Part shown: positions 23,451 to 33,220 of the stretch, piece after piece | Layout: each line of letters opens with the position of its first letter | Position numbering within the stretch: position 1 is the stretch's first letter | Assembly: GCA_005884115.1 (NCBI GenBank) | Contig: VAXW01000005.1 | Location: forward strand, 186,001-250,000 | Length of the DNA stretch: 64,000 bases | Source of the DNA: Actinomycetota bacterium | GTDB taxonomy: Bacteria > Actinomycetota > Thermoleophilia > Solirubrobacterales > Solirubrobacteraceae | Reading direction: 5' to 3' | Notes under the pieces: generated by a model | The model's database searches: none | What the model was told of the DNA's origin: nothing | What the model saw: only the letters and a program-made list of their open reading frames with translations | Program-made: the position numbers and the translations under genes

Positions 23451-25430
23451 CGGCTCCAGCGGGTTCATCTGCAGCGCTCGCCGGGCAGCGGGTCTCGGAT
23501 CGATGCCGGCGGAGGCCTGCGCGACCGCGAGCGTGTAGTAGCGCTCCCAGCCTCCGGGGTCGCGCTTCAGGGCCTTTTGCATGTCGGCGACCGCCTGCGC
23601 CGGCTGCCCGCGCTCGATGTCGCAGAACCCGAGGATCTCGTAGGGCTCGGGACGCGCGCTGAGCCATCCGCTCGAGGACAGGGCGGCGGAGCTCGCCTTC
23701 GAGCAGTTGGACGTGTAGAGCGCGTGCTCAGCCTGGGTGAGCCGGCTTTGCGAGCCGATCAAGAGGACCGGGAGGACGACCGCGGCGACGCACGCAACGG
23801 CGAGTATCGCGCGGCCGAGATTGCTGGGTGAACGGCTTGCCTGTTCGCCCCCGCGAGGGCTCAGCGCGAGGCCGGCGATCGCGAAGAAGGGGAGCGTGAT
23901 CACCGGCATCTCCCAGTCCCAGTCCACGCCGGCGTGTAGGGCCCATACGACGCCGGCAGCGAGCAGCGCGCCATAGATCGAGCGGTGAGAGCCGCGCGCG
24001 CGCGCCGCCAGACCACCAAGGACCGCGCCGAGAAGGATCAGGAGGAGCACGAGACCGGGGGTCCCGAGCTCCGCCATCGCCTGCAGATAGAGGCTATGGG
24101 CGTTGATCGTGTAGGCAGAGCGGGGACGGCCCTGGTCCCACAGGGTTTGATACATGCCTGCGCCGTGGCCGTGGAGCGGCGATGAGCCGTAGCCGCGAAT
24201 CGCCACCCGCCACAGGTCCGAGCGGCCGTTGTTGGCCGGGTCGGTGAGACGCTGCCGCAGGTCGCCCTGATTTCCACGTGGGCTGGCGCCGCTGAAGAAG
24301 CGGTTCCAGTCGTGAGCGAGGCCCTGCGGCACGGCGAGCGCCGTCGCGAGTGCCACTGCGGCGGCGGCGGTCCCGACGAGGATCGCGCGCTTGGCCATGG
24401 GACTCAGCCACGGCTTTCCCGCGGAGCGAAGCAGGCGGGGATCCAGCCAGGCGGCAAGGAGCAGCCGCAGCCCGGCAGCGGCGGCGATACAGACGGACGC
24501 GACCAGCGCCACGCGATGGCCCTGCGAGATCGCCGCTGGCGTGGTGGGGTCCACGGTGTCGAGCAGGTTCGCGTGGTACGCGGCGAAGATGAGCGCCGCC
24601 GTGCACGGCGCGGTGGCCAACGCCCCGCTGAGCAGCGCATGGGGGCGGGCGACCAGCACGTAAACAAGCAGGCCGATCGCGCCGGTCGCGATCGCGCCTC
24701 GCGAAAAGGTGAAGAAGAGCGTCGCCGCCAGGACCGGCAACACGGCCGCAGCTAGCACGCGTACGGATCGGCGCTCGCCGAACGAGCACGTGAGGTGGAA
24801 GGACAGCACGATGCCGAGCGCGGCCAACAGCCCGAGCGCGTTCCAGTAGGTGACCGGGTAGCTCAGCCGCTCGTTGGAGACGTCGGGCGCGGTGTGCCAC
24901 ACGTCGGGCGCCACGCGGCTGATCAGACCGGCCGCGCACACGATCGATATGCCGGCCACGAGCCCTCTTGTCAACCACCGCGCCGTGGTCGAATTCGCGC
25001 GCACTGTGCCGAACAGGAGGAGCGCGAGCAGGTAGCAGCAGGCGCGATCGAACTCGATCAGTGTGCGGCCCATGGAGTGCGACCACAGGGCCGAGGCGAG
25101 CGTGAGCGCGGCGTACATCGCCAGCGCGCCTATGGCGACGAGCGTGGCCGGAGCGAACCCGGCGAATGGACTCCGCGCGTTCACGAGGCGCAGCAAGAGG
25201 GCCTGCGACAACACGATCGTGGCTAGAGCGGGGGTGGCGGGGAAGTAGCCGCCGGCGTTGAAGCCAAGGAAGACGACGAGCACTCCGGGCAGGAGCATCA
25301 GCGCGGTCGTCGCAGCCCCGACGCTGGGCGCAGGCCGCGTCGGCGCGAGCCGTGTGCGTGGGCGGCCGAAGCGCGCTGGAAGCCTGTCGATTGAGGCTAC
25401 GTCCGTCGCCATCAGCAGCCGGTCGCGCAT
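23331..25430 (-). CDS. O-antigen ligase/polymerase-family membrane protein with C-terminal TPR-like domain
   Basis: A 699-residue polytopic protein with about twelve hydrophobic helices, from TTALMLLPGVLVVFLGFNAG near residue 43 to LGRAILAVACVAAVVLPVLL near residue 570. The Wzy/WaaL-type segments are present: VTYWNALGLLAALG, FFTFSRGAIATG and the loop INAHSLYLQAMAELGTPGLV. The soluble tail has TPR-like helices (CDIERGQPAQAVADMQKALK, then RYYTLAVAQASA). It would join or polymerise lipid-linked glycans at the outer face of the membrane. It sits 21 bp downstream of the Wzc-like gene and is probably in its operon. Its last 120 bases overlap the convergent sigma-factor frame. A second Wzy-like protein is encoded at 34117. 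Confidence 0.85.
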   Translation of the reverse strand: MRDRLLMATDVASIDRLPARFGRPRTRLAPTRPAPSVGAATTALMLLPGVLVVFLGFNAGGYFPATPALATIVLSQALLLRLVNARSPFAGFAPATLVAIGALAMYAALTLASALWSHSMGRTLIEFDRACCYLLALLLFGTVRANSTTARWLTRGLVAGISIVCAAGLISRVAPDVWHTAPDVSNERLSYPVTYWNALGLLAALGIVLSFHLTCSFGERRSVRVLAAAVLPVLAATLFFTFSRGAIATGAIGLLVYVLVARPHALLSGALATAPCTAALIFAAYHANLLDTVDPTTPAAISQGHRVALVASVCIAAAAGLRLLLAAWLDPRLLRSAGKPWLSPMAKRAILVGTAAAAVALATALAVPQGLAHDWNRFFSGASPRGNQGDLRQRLTDPANNGRSDLWRVAIRGYGSSPLHGHGAGMYQTLWDQGRPRSAYTINAHSLYLQAMAELGTPGLVLLLILLGAVLGGLAARARGSHRSIYGALLAAGVVWALHAGVDWDWEMPVITLPFFAIAGLALSPRGGEQASRSPSNLGRAILAVACVAAVVLPVLLIGSQSRLTQAEHALYTSNCSKASSAALSSSGWLSARPEPYEILGFCDIERGQPAQAVADMQKALKRDPGGWERYYTLAVAQASAGIDPRPAARRALQMNPLEPLTRQAARALGGPSRAGWVRAARSVRAAALASNDLSIVPS

Positions 25431-25451
25431 CTCAGCTAGTTGATGCTGGCG

Positions 25452-27158
25452 TCAGCGCTTGGTCGTGGATGCCGGCTTGCGTGGTGTACGTTTGGCCGTC
25501 GACGTCGGTTTGCGCGCCTTACTGGTGCCATTGTTCGGGCTCGCGGTCCCGTTGGACTCCTCTGCGCTCGGCCAGCCGATCCCCGCGGGCCAACGGACGC
25601 CGTCGGTCGGGAAGGGTGCCGCGGGGGCCTCGTTCTGCGTGTAGGCGTAGTCGTAGCCGTACGCGCCAAGGCCACGCGAGGTGAAGCCGTTGGCGATGAC
25701 CCCCAGCAGTGGTGCGCCGGCGCCCACGAGAGTCTCGTGCAGTCGCTCGGCCACGTCGCGGCGGTTGCGCCCCACCCAACCGACGATTACGACCCCGTCG
25801 ACCTTGCTCAGTAGGGGAAAGGCATCCGAGACCGCTGTGAGCGGCGGCGTGTCTATGACGACGAGGTCGTATTTGGACTTCACCTCCTCGAGCACGCCCT
25901 CCATCGCGTGACTCTCGATCAGCGCCGCGGGATTGGGCGGAGCGGTGCCGGCGACGATCACATCGAGCGTGCGCTTGTGAGCACGGTGGGACGTCGGCGG
26001 GTCGAGGTCGATCGACTGTGTCACCCGGCCCACCGTGCCGGCCCCGATCAGCACATCGGAGAGGCCTGGTCGTGACCGGACGCCCAGCTGGCGCGCGATC
26101 GTCGGGCGACGAAGGTCGACCTCCATCAGCAGCACCCGTGAGCCCATCATCGCAGTGGCCGTCGCGAGATGCCGGGCGACCGTCGTCTTGCCATCGCCGG
26201 GCGCCGCCGAGGCAATCAGCAGCGTGCGCAGCTGGCGATCGACGTTGAAATAGCGCATGTGCGCACGAATCAGGTGGAATGCCTCTGACTCGCCGTCGGG
26301 AAGGCCGTTTGAGGACACGCTGCCGCGCCCAGGTGAACGAGCGAGCGCGGTGCTCTCGGGAATGACGCCGAGCAAGGGGATCTCGTAGATAGCCTCGAGA
26401 TCCGCAGGCTCGCGCAGACGCCGATCGAGGCGCTCGATAACGAACGCGATGCCGAGGCCCAGCAGCAGGCCGAAAAGCGCCCCGAGGATCGTGTTCCTCT
26501 TGGCTCTTGGCGAGGACGGCGCTGTGGGTACGCCCGCTGACTGGGCGATCTGCACGTTGCCCGAGCGCAGTTCGGCGAGCACGCCAAGCGACTGAGCTCG
26601 GTTCTCAAGCGCGACGCCCGCTGGACTCAGTCGCTGCCGGGGGCCGAGTGCGGCGAGCTGCTTGTTGACGAGGGCCAGAGCGGAGGCGTAGTACTCGTGG
26701 TTGGAGTTCTGCTGCTCGGCCACGAACTGGCTGGTGTACGTGTTGGCGATCTCAGCCGCGAGCTTGGGCGAGCCGGCTGTGGCGGAAACATCGACGATGT
26801 TTGATTCGCCCTGAGCACTGACGCTTATGGCCTGCTTTACCTCTTGGGACGACAGTGCTCGACCGAGCGCCTGTGCGGTCTTTTCACTCATGTCCCCAAG
26901 CTGAACAAGCTTGACGTTGGTGCTCTGCTGAGCCTGAGGATTGTTGAGATCCACGGGCTGCAGTCCAGCCGCTTGTTGTCCAAGCTGGCTGTTGTTGAAC
27001 ACAAGCGAAGTCGTCGCCGTGTACCTCTTAGGCTCCTGCTTGGAGAAGACAAAGGCGGCGACAGTGGCGGCGACGATACACACCGCTATCCACTGTGCGC
27101 GCCGTTTCAGGATGCTAAGCGCCTGCTCAAGGCTCAGACCTGTTCGTTGTGAGTCCAT
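25452..27158 (-). CDS. Polysaccharide co-polymerase with tyrosine-kinase-like (BY-kinase) domain
   Basis: A 568-residue Wzc/CapAB-like fusion. The N-terminal Wzz domain starts with a membrane helix (WIAVCIVAATVAAFVFSKQ) and ends with a second (GALFGLLLGLGIAFVIERL). The cytoplasmic kinase part has Walker A SAAPGDGKTTVARHL, Walker A' VLLMEVDLRRP and Walker B LVVIDTPP. The usual Tyr-rich tail is reduced to AYGYDYAYTQ, followed by a Lys/Thr/Pro-rich end. The family controls chain length and export of capsule or exopolysaccharide by autophosphorylation. It is the first gene of a minus-strand pair with the O-antigen ligase, and its start is preceded by GAGGGGAG. Confidence 0.92.
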   Translation of the reverse strand: MDSQRTGLSLEQALSILKRRAQWIAVCIVAATVAAFVFSKQEPKRYTATTSLVFNNSQLGQQAAGLQPVDLNNPQAQQSTNVKLVQLGDMSEKTAQALGRALSSQEVKQAISVSAQGESNIVDVSATAGSPKLAAEIANTYTSQFVAEQQNSNHEYYASALALVNKQLAALGPRQRLSPAGVALENRAQSLGVLAELRSGNVQIAQSAGVPTAPSSPRAKRNTILGALFGLLLGLGIAFVIERLDRRLREPADLEAIYEIPLLGVIPESTALARSPGRGSVSSNGLPDGESEAFHLIRAHMRYFNVDRQLRTLLIASAAPGDGKTTVARHLATATAMMGSRVLLMEVDLRRPTIARQLGVRSRPGLSDVLIGAGTVGRVTQSIDLDPPTSHRAHKRTLDVIVAGTAPPNPAALIESHAMEGVLEEVKSKYDLVVIDTPPLTAVSDAFPLLSKVDGVVIVGWVGRNRRDVAERLHETLVGAGAPLLGVIANGFTSRGLGAYGYDYAYTQNEAPAAPFPTDGVRWPAGIGWPSAEESNGTASPNNGTSKARKPTSTAKRTPRKPASTTKR

Positions 27159-27504
27159 GGGCTCCCCTCAGAGGGCTTCCCAGTCGCTGCACAACGCAAC
27201 GAGCAAGGGGCGCCCACATCGACCAATGTCAGCGACCATCTGTGGCCCGCCAGCCTAGCGTGATCCGTCCTTCTCGTCGCTAGTACATCCGGCTACCAGT
27301 GTCGCGACAACGGGGCCACCCATGATTACGTTCGCCGTCGTTGCGGTGAGGGTGTTCCAGTTCCGGTTCCGGGACCGTTGACGGCCCGTTGTGGGTTCGA
27401 CTGAGGCCATCCGCGGATCCGCTGAAGCGTTCCGTAGTACCGGCGAAATTCAGCCAGACATGAATCGATATGCGAGGTAAGAGCCGAGCAGTTTGACGGC
27501 CGAT
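27159..27504. promoter_or_regulatory. Divergent intergenic region between wzc-like and sulfotransferase genes
   Basis: About 340 bases without a supported gene. It must hold the promoters for the minus-strand Wzc/ligase pair and for the plus-strand glycan cassette. A 10-bp palindrome GCGGATCCGC occurs near 27411-27420. No convincing -35/-10 pair was found by eye. Base composition falls across this region from the high-GC flank to the lower-GC cassette, so it is a likely exchange boundary. Confidence 0.4.
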
Positions 27505-28494
27505 ATGCAATCAGACTTCGGACCTGACTTCTTCATCGTCGGCGCGCCTAAGTGCGGCACAACGTGGCTTGACACTCGGCTGTCGGAACATCCATCGATC
27601 TTTATGGCCAAGAAGGAGCAACACTACTTCGGCTCAGACTTGGCGACAAATTGGGTGCAGCCAACCGCGGAGCAATACTTCGCCTCGTTCGCAGGAGGTG
27701 AGCAGGCCGCCCGTCGCGGAGAGGCGTCGGGTTGGTACCTGTGGTCGAAGGCGGCCGCAGAGGAGATCAAGCGCTACAAGCCGAACGCCCAGATCATTGC
27801 GATGTTGCGTAATCCGGTCGAGATGCTGCCGTCACTGCACAGCCAGTACCTCTATGACGACATAGAGGACACTGACGATTTCGAGGCCGCGCTCGCGGCT
27901 GAAGAAGCCCGGCGAGCTGGTCTGAAAGTTCCGCCTAACAACGGTTCGCCGCCCTGGCGGCTCTTTTATCGGGATGTCGTGCGTTTTCACGCTCAGGTCA
28001 GGCGCTACTTCGCGGCGTTTGGGCGGCAGCGTGTCCACGTCGTGCTCTTCGACGACCTTGTCGCAAACGCGAGCGACGTGTTTCGAGGAGTGCTCGACTT
28101 CCTAGGGGTGGATACGAATGTGTCGCCGTGTCTGCAAACGCTCAATGCGAACAAGCAAATCCGCAGTCGCCACGTGCAGCACGCGGTCATGGAAATCTTG
28201 AATCCATCCTCGCGCATTCGGAGGTGCGGAGCGCGTCTCATTCCCGGTCAGGCAACGCGAAGCGCGCTGCTCCGGCACGTCGTCCCGGCGATGGTTCGCA
28301 TGAACACGTCCCATGCTGTGCGCACTCCGCTTCCCGACGAGCTACGCGCTCGCTTAACCATCGAGTTCGCTCCGGAAAGTGAAGCACTAGGCGAATTGAT
28401 CGAACGCGACCTAAGCTCGTGGTACTCCGACGCGAGGTTGCGGAGCGAGTTTCATCGGGTGCTGCCGGTAAGCCAACCGCAAATGACCATCTGA
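27505..28494 (+). CDS. Sulfotransferase-family protein (PAPS-dependent)
   Basis: A 329-residue sulfotransferase. FFIVGAPKCGTTWLDTRLSE is the 5'-phosphosulfate loop that binds 3'-phosphoadenylyl sulfate; AMLRNPVEMLPSLHSQYLY holds the Arg/Ser pair that contacts the 3'-phosphate. VHVVLFDDL and VFRGVLDFLGVD follow the usual order. It should add sulfate to a sugar hydroxyl; its place as first gene of the polysaccharide cassette points to a glycan substrate. ATG 27505 is used as start; TTG 27493 is in frame four codons earlier. Codon use and G/C content are clearly lower than in the flanking housekeeping genes, which suggests acquisition by transfer with the rest of the cassette. Confidence 0.87.
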   Translation: MQSDFGPDFFIVGAPKCGTTWLDTRLSEHPSIFMAKKEQHYFGSDLATNWVQPTAEQYFASFAGGEQAARRGEASGWYLWSKAAAEEIKRYKPNAQIIAMLRNPVEMLPSLHSQYLYDDIEDTDDFEAALAAEEARRAGLKVPPNNGSPPWRLFYRDVVRFHAQVRRYFAAFGRQRVHVVLFDDLVANASDVFRGVLDFLGVDTNVSPCLQTLNANKQIRSRHVQHAVMEILNPSSRIRRCGARLIPGQATRSALLRHVVPAMVRMNTSHAVRTPLPDELRARLTIEFAPESEALGELIERDLSSWYSDARLRSEFHRVLPVSQPQMTI

Positions 28495-28507
28495 GACAGT
28501 CTCTGCG

Positions 28508-30112
28508 GTGGGAGCAATTGAGTCAATCGCGAGTGCGCCGGCAACGGAAAGAGCGTTGCAGGCTGGGGCGCCACGGCCGGCCCAATCAATTCGGGGTGCG
28601 ACGTCGGTAGCGATCGACTTCGCGGTCGCTGCAGGGGGACGGGTGGCATCGACTCTTCTGTCCTTCCTGACGGTCCTAATGACAACGCGCATGTTGGGTC
28701 CAAGGGGCTATGCAACGGTCGCACTGGTGGGTGTTGTCGCAAGTCTTCTGTTTACGACTAGTACGGCGTGGACCGGAGTCTCAGTGCGACGCTACGGTAG
28801 AGAAGATCTAGAACGCTCCGGCGAGCTGAGCCGCCTAACCTGGAACCGCGTCGTGATCGGCTTGCCGATCACGATCATGGCAAGCGCGGCAATCGTCGCG
28901 CTACGGTTCCTCGATCTCATCCCTTCGTCGTTCAGCTGGCCTCTGGTTGGCTTAGCTCTAAGCACTGGCCTCGCCACAATCATTGTCGACCACTGGGTCT
29001 GTCTCCTAGAGACTAGTGGAAGGTTTAAGGTCAGCGCTGCTGGACAGGTCTTGAGTCAAGCAGGCTATGTGGGAGCCATAGCTTTCCTGTTTGTTTCGGC
29101 CTCACACGGTTCCCCAACGGTCGTTCTAAGCCTTGTCCTTGCCAGTACGGTCACATTGGCTATTGGCCTCGCTCCATTTGTGTGGCGACGCGGCGTGGTA
29201 CCAGTCTCAGTTGACGCGCAATTGCTTCGCCGAATGCTCTGGCTGTCAGCGCCAATGATCGGACTGATGGTTGCTCAGTACGTTCTTGCATCCGTCGATG
29301 TGATCGTGCTTCGAATGTTTCGCAGCCAAACCGACGTAGGTGTGTATGCGGTCGCCTACCAGGCGTACACAGTCCTATCTGCAGCCGCTATCAGCGTCAC
29401 GGCAGTGCTAACGCCACTATTCGTCTCCCTTCGCATGGCGGGTCGGCAGAACCTAGTCGAAGGCTACATTCGAAGCGCCACTCCTCAGGCTTTGCTCGTA
29501 ATCGCTTGTGGGTTTGCATTAGTCATACCGACAGTCTCGTTGATGGTTCCCGTGGTGTTTGGCGACTCGTTCTCGGCCGCAACCGAGCCGTTAGCAATTC
29601 TTGTGGTTGGGCTCGCTTTCCTGTTTGCGGCCTATCTCGTAGCACCGATCCTAACCCTCTACGAGCAGACGCGTGCAATCGCGTTATTCACGTGCGTCGC
29701 CGCGGTCATAAACGTGGTGGGGGACGTAGTGATGCTCGGCGTGCTCCACATGGGCATTGAGGCCCCCGCGGTGGCCACTGACGCCGGCTTGCTCTATCTA
29801 TTTCTAGCCTTCTTCTGGCGCGCACGCAGGTTGCTCGGCGTGGCGACGCGTCCGCCTCTTCGCTTCGCGGCTCCCTTGGTCGTCGGGTTGGTATCGGTGC
29901 TTGCACTGAACGATCGTGCGGGTGTCGCTGCCGGATTTGCGGCGGTATTACTCACGTCCACAGCCGTCATCGTGTGGCACTGTCCGTTTCGCGCCGAGGA
30001 TCTTGCGCTAATCGAGAAGTTGGAGTTACCGGTTCCCGTCAAGGCGATAGCAGTCAAGGCAATCGCCCGCCTGGCGAGACAACGATCACGCTTGGACAGT
30101 GCGGTCTCGTAG
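28508..30112 (+). CDS. Polysaccharide flippase (Wzx-like, MOP superfamily)
   Basis: A 534-residue membrane protein with about 12-14 helices. The first strongly hydrophobic part is GGRVASTLLSFLTVLMTTRM, followed by the LGPRGYATVALVG motif common to Wzx/RfbX flippases. A second bundle begins with MLWLSAPMIGLMVAQYVLAS, then VIVLRMFRSQTDVGVYAVAY, again typical. It would move undecaprenyl-diphosphate-linked repeat units across the membrane. GTG 28508 starts 13 bp after the sulfotransferase stop. Its end overlaps the following glycosyltransferase frame or abuts it, depending on that gene's start. Confidence 0.9.
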   Translation: MGAIESIASAPATERALQAGAPRPAQSIRGATSVAIDFAVAAGGRVASTLLSFLTVLMTTRMLGPRGYATVALVGVVASLLFTTSTAWTGVSVRRYGREDLERSGELSRLTWNRVVIGLPITIMASAAIVALRFLDLIPSSFSWPLVGLALSTGLATIIVDHWVCLLETSGRFKVSAAGQVLSQAGYVGAIAFLFVSASHGSPTVVLSLVLASTVTLAIGLAPFVWRRGVVPVSVDAQLLRRMLWLSAPMIGLMVAQYVLASVDVIVLRMFRSQTDVGVYAVAYQAYTVLSAAAISVTAVLTPLFVSLRMAGRQNLVEGYIRSATPQALLVIACGFALVIPTVSLMVPVVFGDSFSAATEPLAILVVGLAFLFAAYLVAPILTLYEQTRAIALFTCVAAVINVVGDVVMLGVLHMGIEAPAVATDAGLLYLFLAFFWRARRLLGVATRPPLRFAAPLVVGLVSVLALNDRAGVAAGFAAVLLTSTAVIVWHCPFRAEDLALIEKLELPVPVKAIAVKAIARLARQRSRLDSAVS

Positions 30113-30116
30113 ACCC

Positions 30117-31304
30117 GTGAGTCGTCGCCGGTCTCGACGGTACGACGTGGTGTTCTACACGCCTTGGGTGGGCGCGATGCTGGCACGGACGCCGTGTCTT
30201 CCACCTGGCGGGGCCGAGACACAGGTGCTCTCGATAGCCAGGGCACTGGTGCGGCACAAGGCATCGGCCGCGATCATTGCCTATGGGGAACCCGATGATC
30301 TGCCCTCCTCTATCGATGGAGTGACGATCGTCGCGCGACCGGCATATCGAAAGAAGCGGATCATCGGAAAGTTTCTTGAGGCCTTTTATGTATGGCGGGC
30401 GTTGTGGCAGGCGCCGTCTCGTGCGGTCGTGCTTCGTGGAGCCAGCATCGAACTCGGCTTGGCAGGGATATATGCGAGGCTCGCTCGGCGCCAGCTGGTC
30501 TTCTCGACCGCCAGCGTTGGCGACTTCGACATCGCCAAATTGATGTCTAAGCGACGGGACATGCTCATTTATCGCGCCGGTGTTCGGCTAGCAAACGCGA
30601 TCGTGGTTCAAACGGAGGAGCAGGTCGCGATGTGTAGGGCGTCGTTCGGTCGTGACGCAAGGTTGATCAAGAGCATTGCCATGGTTGGACAGGCCCAATC
30701 CGGCCACCCAGAGGCCTTCCTCTGGGTGGGGCGACTTGTGTCCTATAAGCGCCCGCTCGAGTACGTGGCTTTGGCTCGTTCGCTACCGGAGGCCCGCTTT
30801 TGGATGGTAGGGGTGCCTTCGCCCGGGCCCGCAAGCGCAGACGTAGAACTGATCGAGAAGGTAAGGGTTGCAGCTGCCGAACTGAAGAACCTTGAGCTAC
30901 TGGCCCCACGTCCGCACGACGAGATTGAAGAGTTGATGGCCCGAGCCGTGGCATCAGTGAATACGGCTGACTTTGAGGGTATGCCAAACGTTCTCCTCGA
31001 GGCTTGGAGTAGGGGGGTACCCGCCCTCGCTCTCCATCACGACCCAGACCGTGTAATCCAGACGCATGGTTTGGGCGGGTTTGCGGGAGGCTCTCGCGAG
31101 ACCCTGATCAACCTTGCGCGCGAACAGTGGGAGGAACGAGACGAGAGGGATGCGGTGGCAGACCGGTGCCGAAACTACATCACCATCCACCACTCCGCTG
31201 ACCATGTCGTTGGGCTGTGGTCAGAGGCGATATTCGGTGCTCGTCAGGGGACCGAGGCGCCGGCGGCCGAGGCCCCTGGTGAAATCACATGTGCGGCATC
31301 GTAG
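30117..31304 (+). CDS. Glycosyltransferase family 4 (GT-B)
   Basis: A 395-residue GT-B enzyme. The N-terminal domain has the acceptor-side loop LPPGGAETQVLSIARAL; the C-terminal donor-binding domain starts at FLWVGRLVSYKRPLEYVALA and contains the family signature NTADFEGMPNVLLEAWSRGV with its conserved Glu. It transfers a sugar from a nucleotide donor during repeat-unit assembly; donor and linkage are unknown. GTG 30117 is preferred because GTG 30099 would overlap the flippase and add only Arg-rich residues. It overlaps asnB by 16 bases, so the genes are coupled. Confidence 0.87.
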   Translation: MSRRRSRRYDVVFYTPWVGAMLARTPCLPPGGAETQVLSIARALVRHKASAAIIAYGEPDDLPSSIDGVTIVARPAYRKKRIIGKFLEAFYVWRALWQAPSRAVVLRGASIELGLAGIYARLARRQLVFSTASVGDFDIAKLMSKRRDMLIYRAGVRLANAIVVQTEEQVAMCRASFGRDARLIKSIAMVGQAQSGHPEAFLWVGRLVSYKRPLEYVALARSLPEARFWMVGVPSPGPASADVELIEKVRVAAAELKNLELLAPRPHDEIEELMARAVASVNTADFEGMPNVLLEAWSRGVPALALHHDPDRVIQTHGLGGFAGGSRETLINLAREQWEERDERDAVADRCRNYITIHHSADHVVGLWSEAIFGARQGTEAPAAEAPGEITCAAS

Positions 31305-33220
31305 GCAAGGTCGACTTTCGGACATCGGTCGAGCGGTCGCTCATTGAGCGGATGTGCGCAGCGATGGAACATCGTGGACCAGACTCAAGGGGCGTCTGGT
31401 GCGACGATGGAGTTGGCTTCGGTATGCAGCGACTCGCGATCATAGACGTAGTCGGTGGCGATCAGCCGATATTTAACGAGGACCGAACCGTAGCGGTAGT
31501 GATGAACGGGGAGATTTACAACTATCGAGAGCTCCGGTCCGAGCTCCGCGCTCGCGGCCATGTCCTTTCAACTCAAAGCGATACTGAGGTGCTCGTGCAC
31601 CTATATGAGGATTACGGGGACAGCCTAGTCGACCGACTGAGGGGCATGTTCGCCTTTGCAATCTGGGACGTTCGAAGGCACAGGTTGCTGTTGGCGCGGG
31701 ACCGAGTGGGCAAGAAGCCGCTTTTCGTCGTCCGTCGCGGAACGAAAGTGTGGTTTGGATCTGAGCTTATGGCGCTGTTGCAGGACCCCGAGATCGCCCG
31801 GGTGCCGAACCCGGCGGCGATTGCCGCCTATCTGGCCTACCAGTACGTGCCAAATCCAATGTGCGCACTCGCGGGGGTCGAGAAGCTGCCGCCGGCATCC
31901 ATCATGACGATCGATAAAGAAGGCGCCAGCACCCGGCGCTATTGGACACTTGACTATCGAGAACCAGCAAACCTCGCGGCGCGCCAAGAGGTGGAAGCTC
32001 GCCTACGTGACCTGATATGGGAGGCGACCCGGATTCGCCTGGTGAGCGAGGTCCCGCTCGGAGCCTTCTTGTCGGGCGGCATCGACTCCAGCGCGGTCGT
32101 CGCAGCAATGGCCGATCAGACGGCAGGGCAAGTAAAGACGTTCTCAATCGGATTTTCGGACGCGGACTTTGATGAGTTGCATTACGCACGCCTTATCGCA
32201 GAGCGCTTCTCCACGGATCACCATGAGTTCGTTGTCGAGCCACACGCGCTCGAGATCATGCCCAGTCTCGCGCGACACTACGGCGAGCCGTTCGCCGATC
32301 CGTCAGCGATTCCAAGCTTCTATCTAGCGAAACTGACGTCTAACCACGTCACCGTTGCCCTGAATGGAGATGGTGGAGATGAGAGTTTCGCCGGTTACCA
32401 GCGATACATAAGCAACGAACGGGCGGCTCGCCTCAACTGGGTACCACAGAGGCTGCGGCGTCTGGCGCCGGCGCTCGTTGAACGTGTTTTTGCCGGCGAG
32501 GACACGACTAGCTTGGCTGCTCGAGCCTCGCGTCTCGGCCAGTTGTGGGCGATGGACCCATACGAGCGGTATGGGCATTGGATGTCGGCGTTTCAATCGT
32601 CGCGTCATCGAGACATGCTGCAACCCGATTTCATCGCCACGATCGAGGACTGGCGGCCAGAAGAGGTCATAGGTGAGGTATGGCGTCGCTCTGACGCGCC
32701 TTCCCGCGTGGACCGCATGCTTGATACCGACGTCAAGACATATTTGCCAGGCGACCTGCTGGTAAAGATGGACACTGCGACGATGGCGTACTCGGTCGAG
32801 GGGCGGTCACCGTTTCTGGACCACCACCTCATGGAGTTTGCTGCGAGTTTGCCGGCGCGATTCAAGCTTCACGGCATGTCCGGCAAGGTGATGCTGAAGT
32901 CCGCGCTACGCGGCGTGCTGCCGGATGAGGTCCTTGACCGGTCAAAGATGGGATTCGGGGTGCCTCTTGCCCGTTGGTTTCGCAAGGAGCTCCGGCACCT
33001 CCCTGGCACACTACTCCTTCAGCAGGACGCCCGAGTGCACACGTACGTAAAGCCGACGGCGATACAGAAAATGATCGACGAGCATCACACCGAAGCCGCC
33101 GATCATTCGTTGCGATTGTGGGTGCTTTTGCAACTTGAGGTTTGGCACAGGGCCGTCGTGGAGGCTCCGGTTATCACGTCCGAGGTAAACAGCGGCCTTG
33201 TCCGCACACAGGGAGGCTAA
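31289..33220 (+). CDS. asnB: Glutamine-hydrolysing asparagine synthase family amidotransferase
   Basis: A 643-residue class II amidotransferase. MCGIVGK provides the N-terminal catalytic Cys; AMEHRGPDSRG, QRLAIIDV and MNGEIYNYRELR complete the glutaminase domain. The synthetase domain has the pyrophosphate loop PLGAFLSGGIDSSAVVA, SIGFSDADFDELHYAR and LNGDGGDESFAGYQRY. In polysaccharide clusters such enzymes are generally thought to amidate a sugar carboxylate instead of aspartate, and its place between a glycosyltransferase and a methyltransferase supports that here. It overlaps the preceding gene by 16 bases and shares a base with the next start (TAATG). Lower G/C content matches the cassette. 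Confidence 0.92.
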   Translation: MCGIVGKVDFRTSVERSLIERMCAAMEHRGPDSRGVWCDDGVGFGMQRLAIIDVVGGDQPIFNEDRTVAVVMNGEIYNYRELRSELRARGHVLSTQSDTEVLVHLYEDYGDSLVDRLRGMFAFAIWDVRRHRLLLARDRVGKKPLFVVRRGTKVWFGSELMALLQDPEIARVPNPAAIAAYLAYQYVPNPMCALAGVEKLPPASIMTIDKEGASTRRYWTLDYREPANLAARQEVEARLRDLIWEATRIRLVSEVPLGAFLSGGIDSSAVVAAMADQTAGQVKTFSIGFSDADFDELHYARLIAERFSTDHHEFVVEPHALEIMPSLARHYGEPFADPSAIPSFYLAKLTSNHVTVALNGDGGDESFAGYQRYISNERAARLNWVPQRLRRLAPALVERVFAGEDTTSLAARASRLGQLWAMDPYERYGHWMSAFQSSRHRDMLQPDFIATIEDWRPEEVIGEVWRRSDAPSRVDRMLDTDVKTYLPGDLLVKMDTATMAYSVEGRSPFLDHHLMEFAASLPARFKLHGMSGKVMLKSALRGVLPDEVLDRSKMGFGVPLARWFRKELRHLPGTLLLQQDARVHTYVKPTAIQKMIDEHHTEAADHSLRLWVLLQLEVWHRAVVEAPVITSEVNSGLVRTQGG

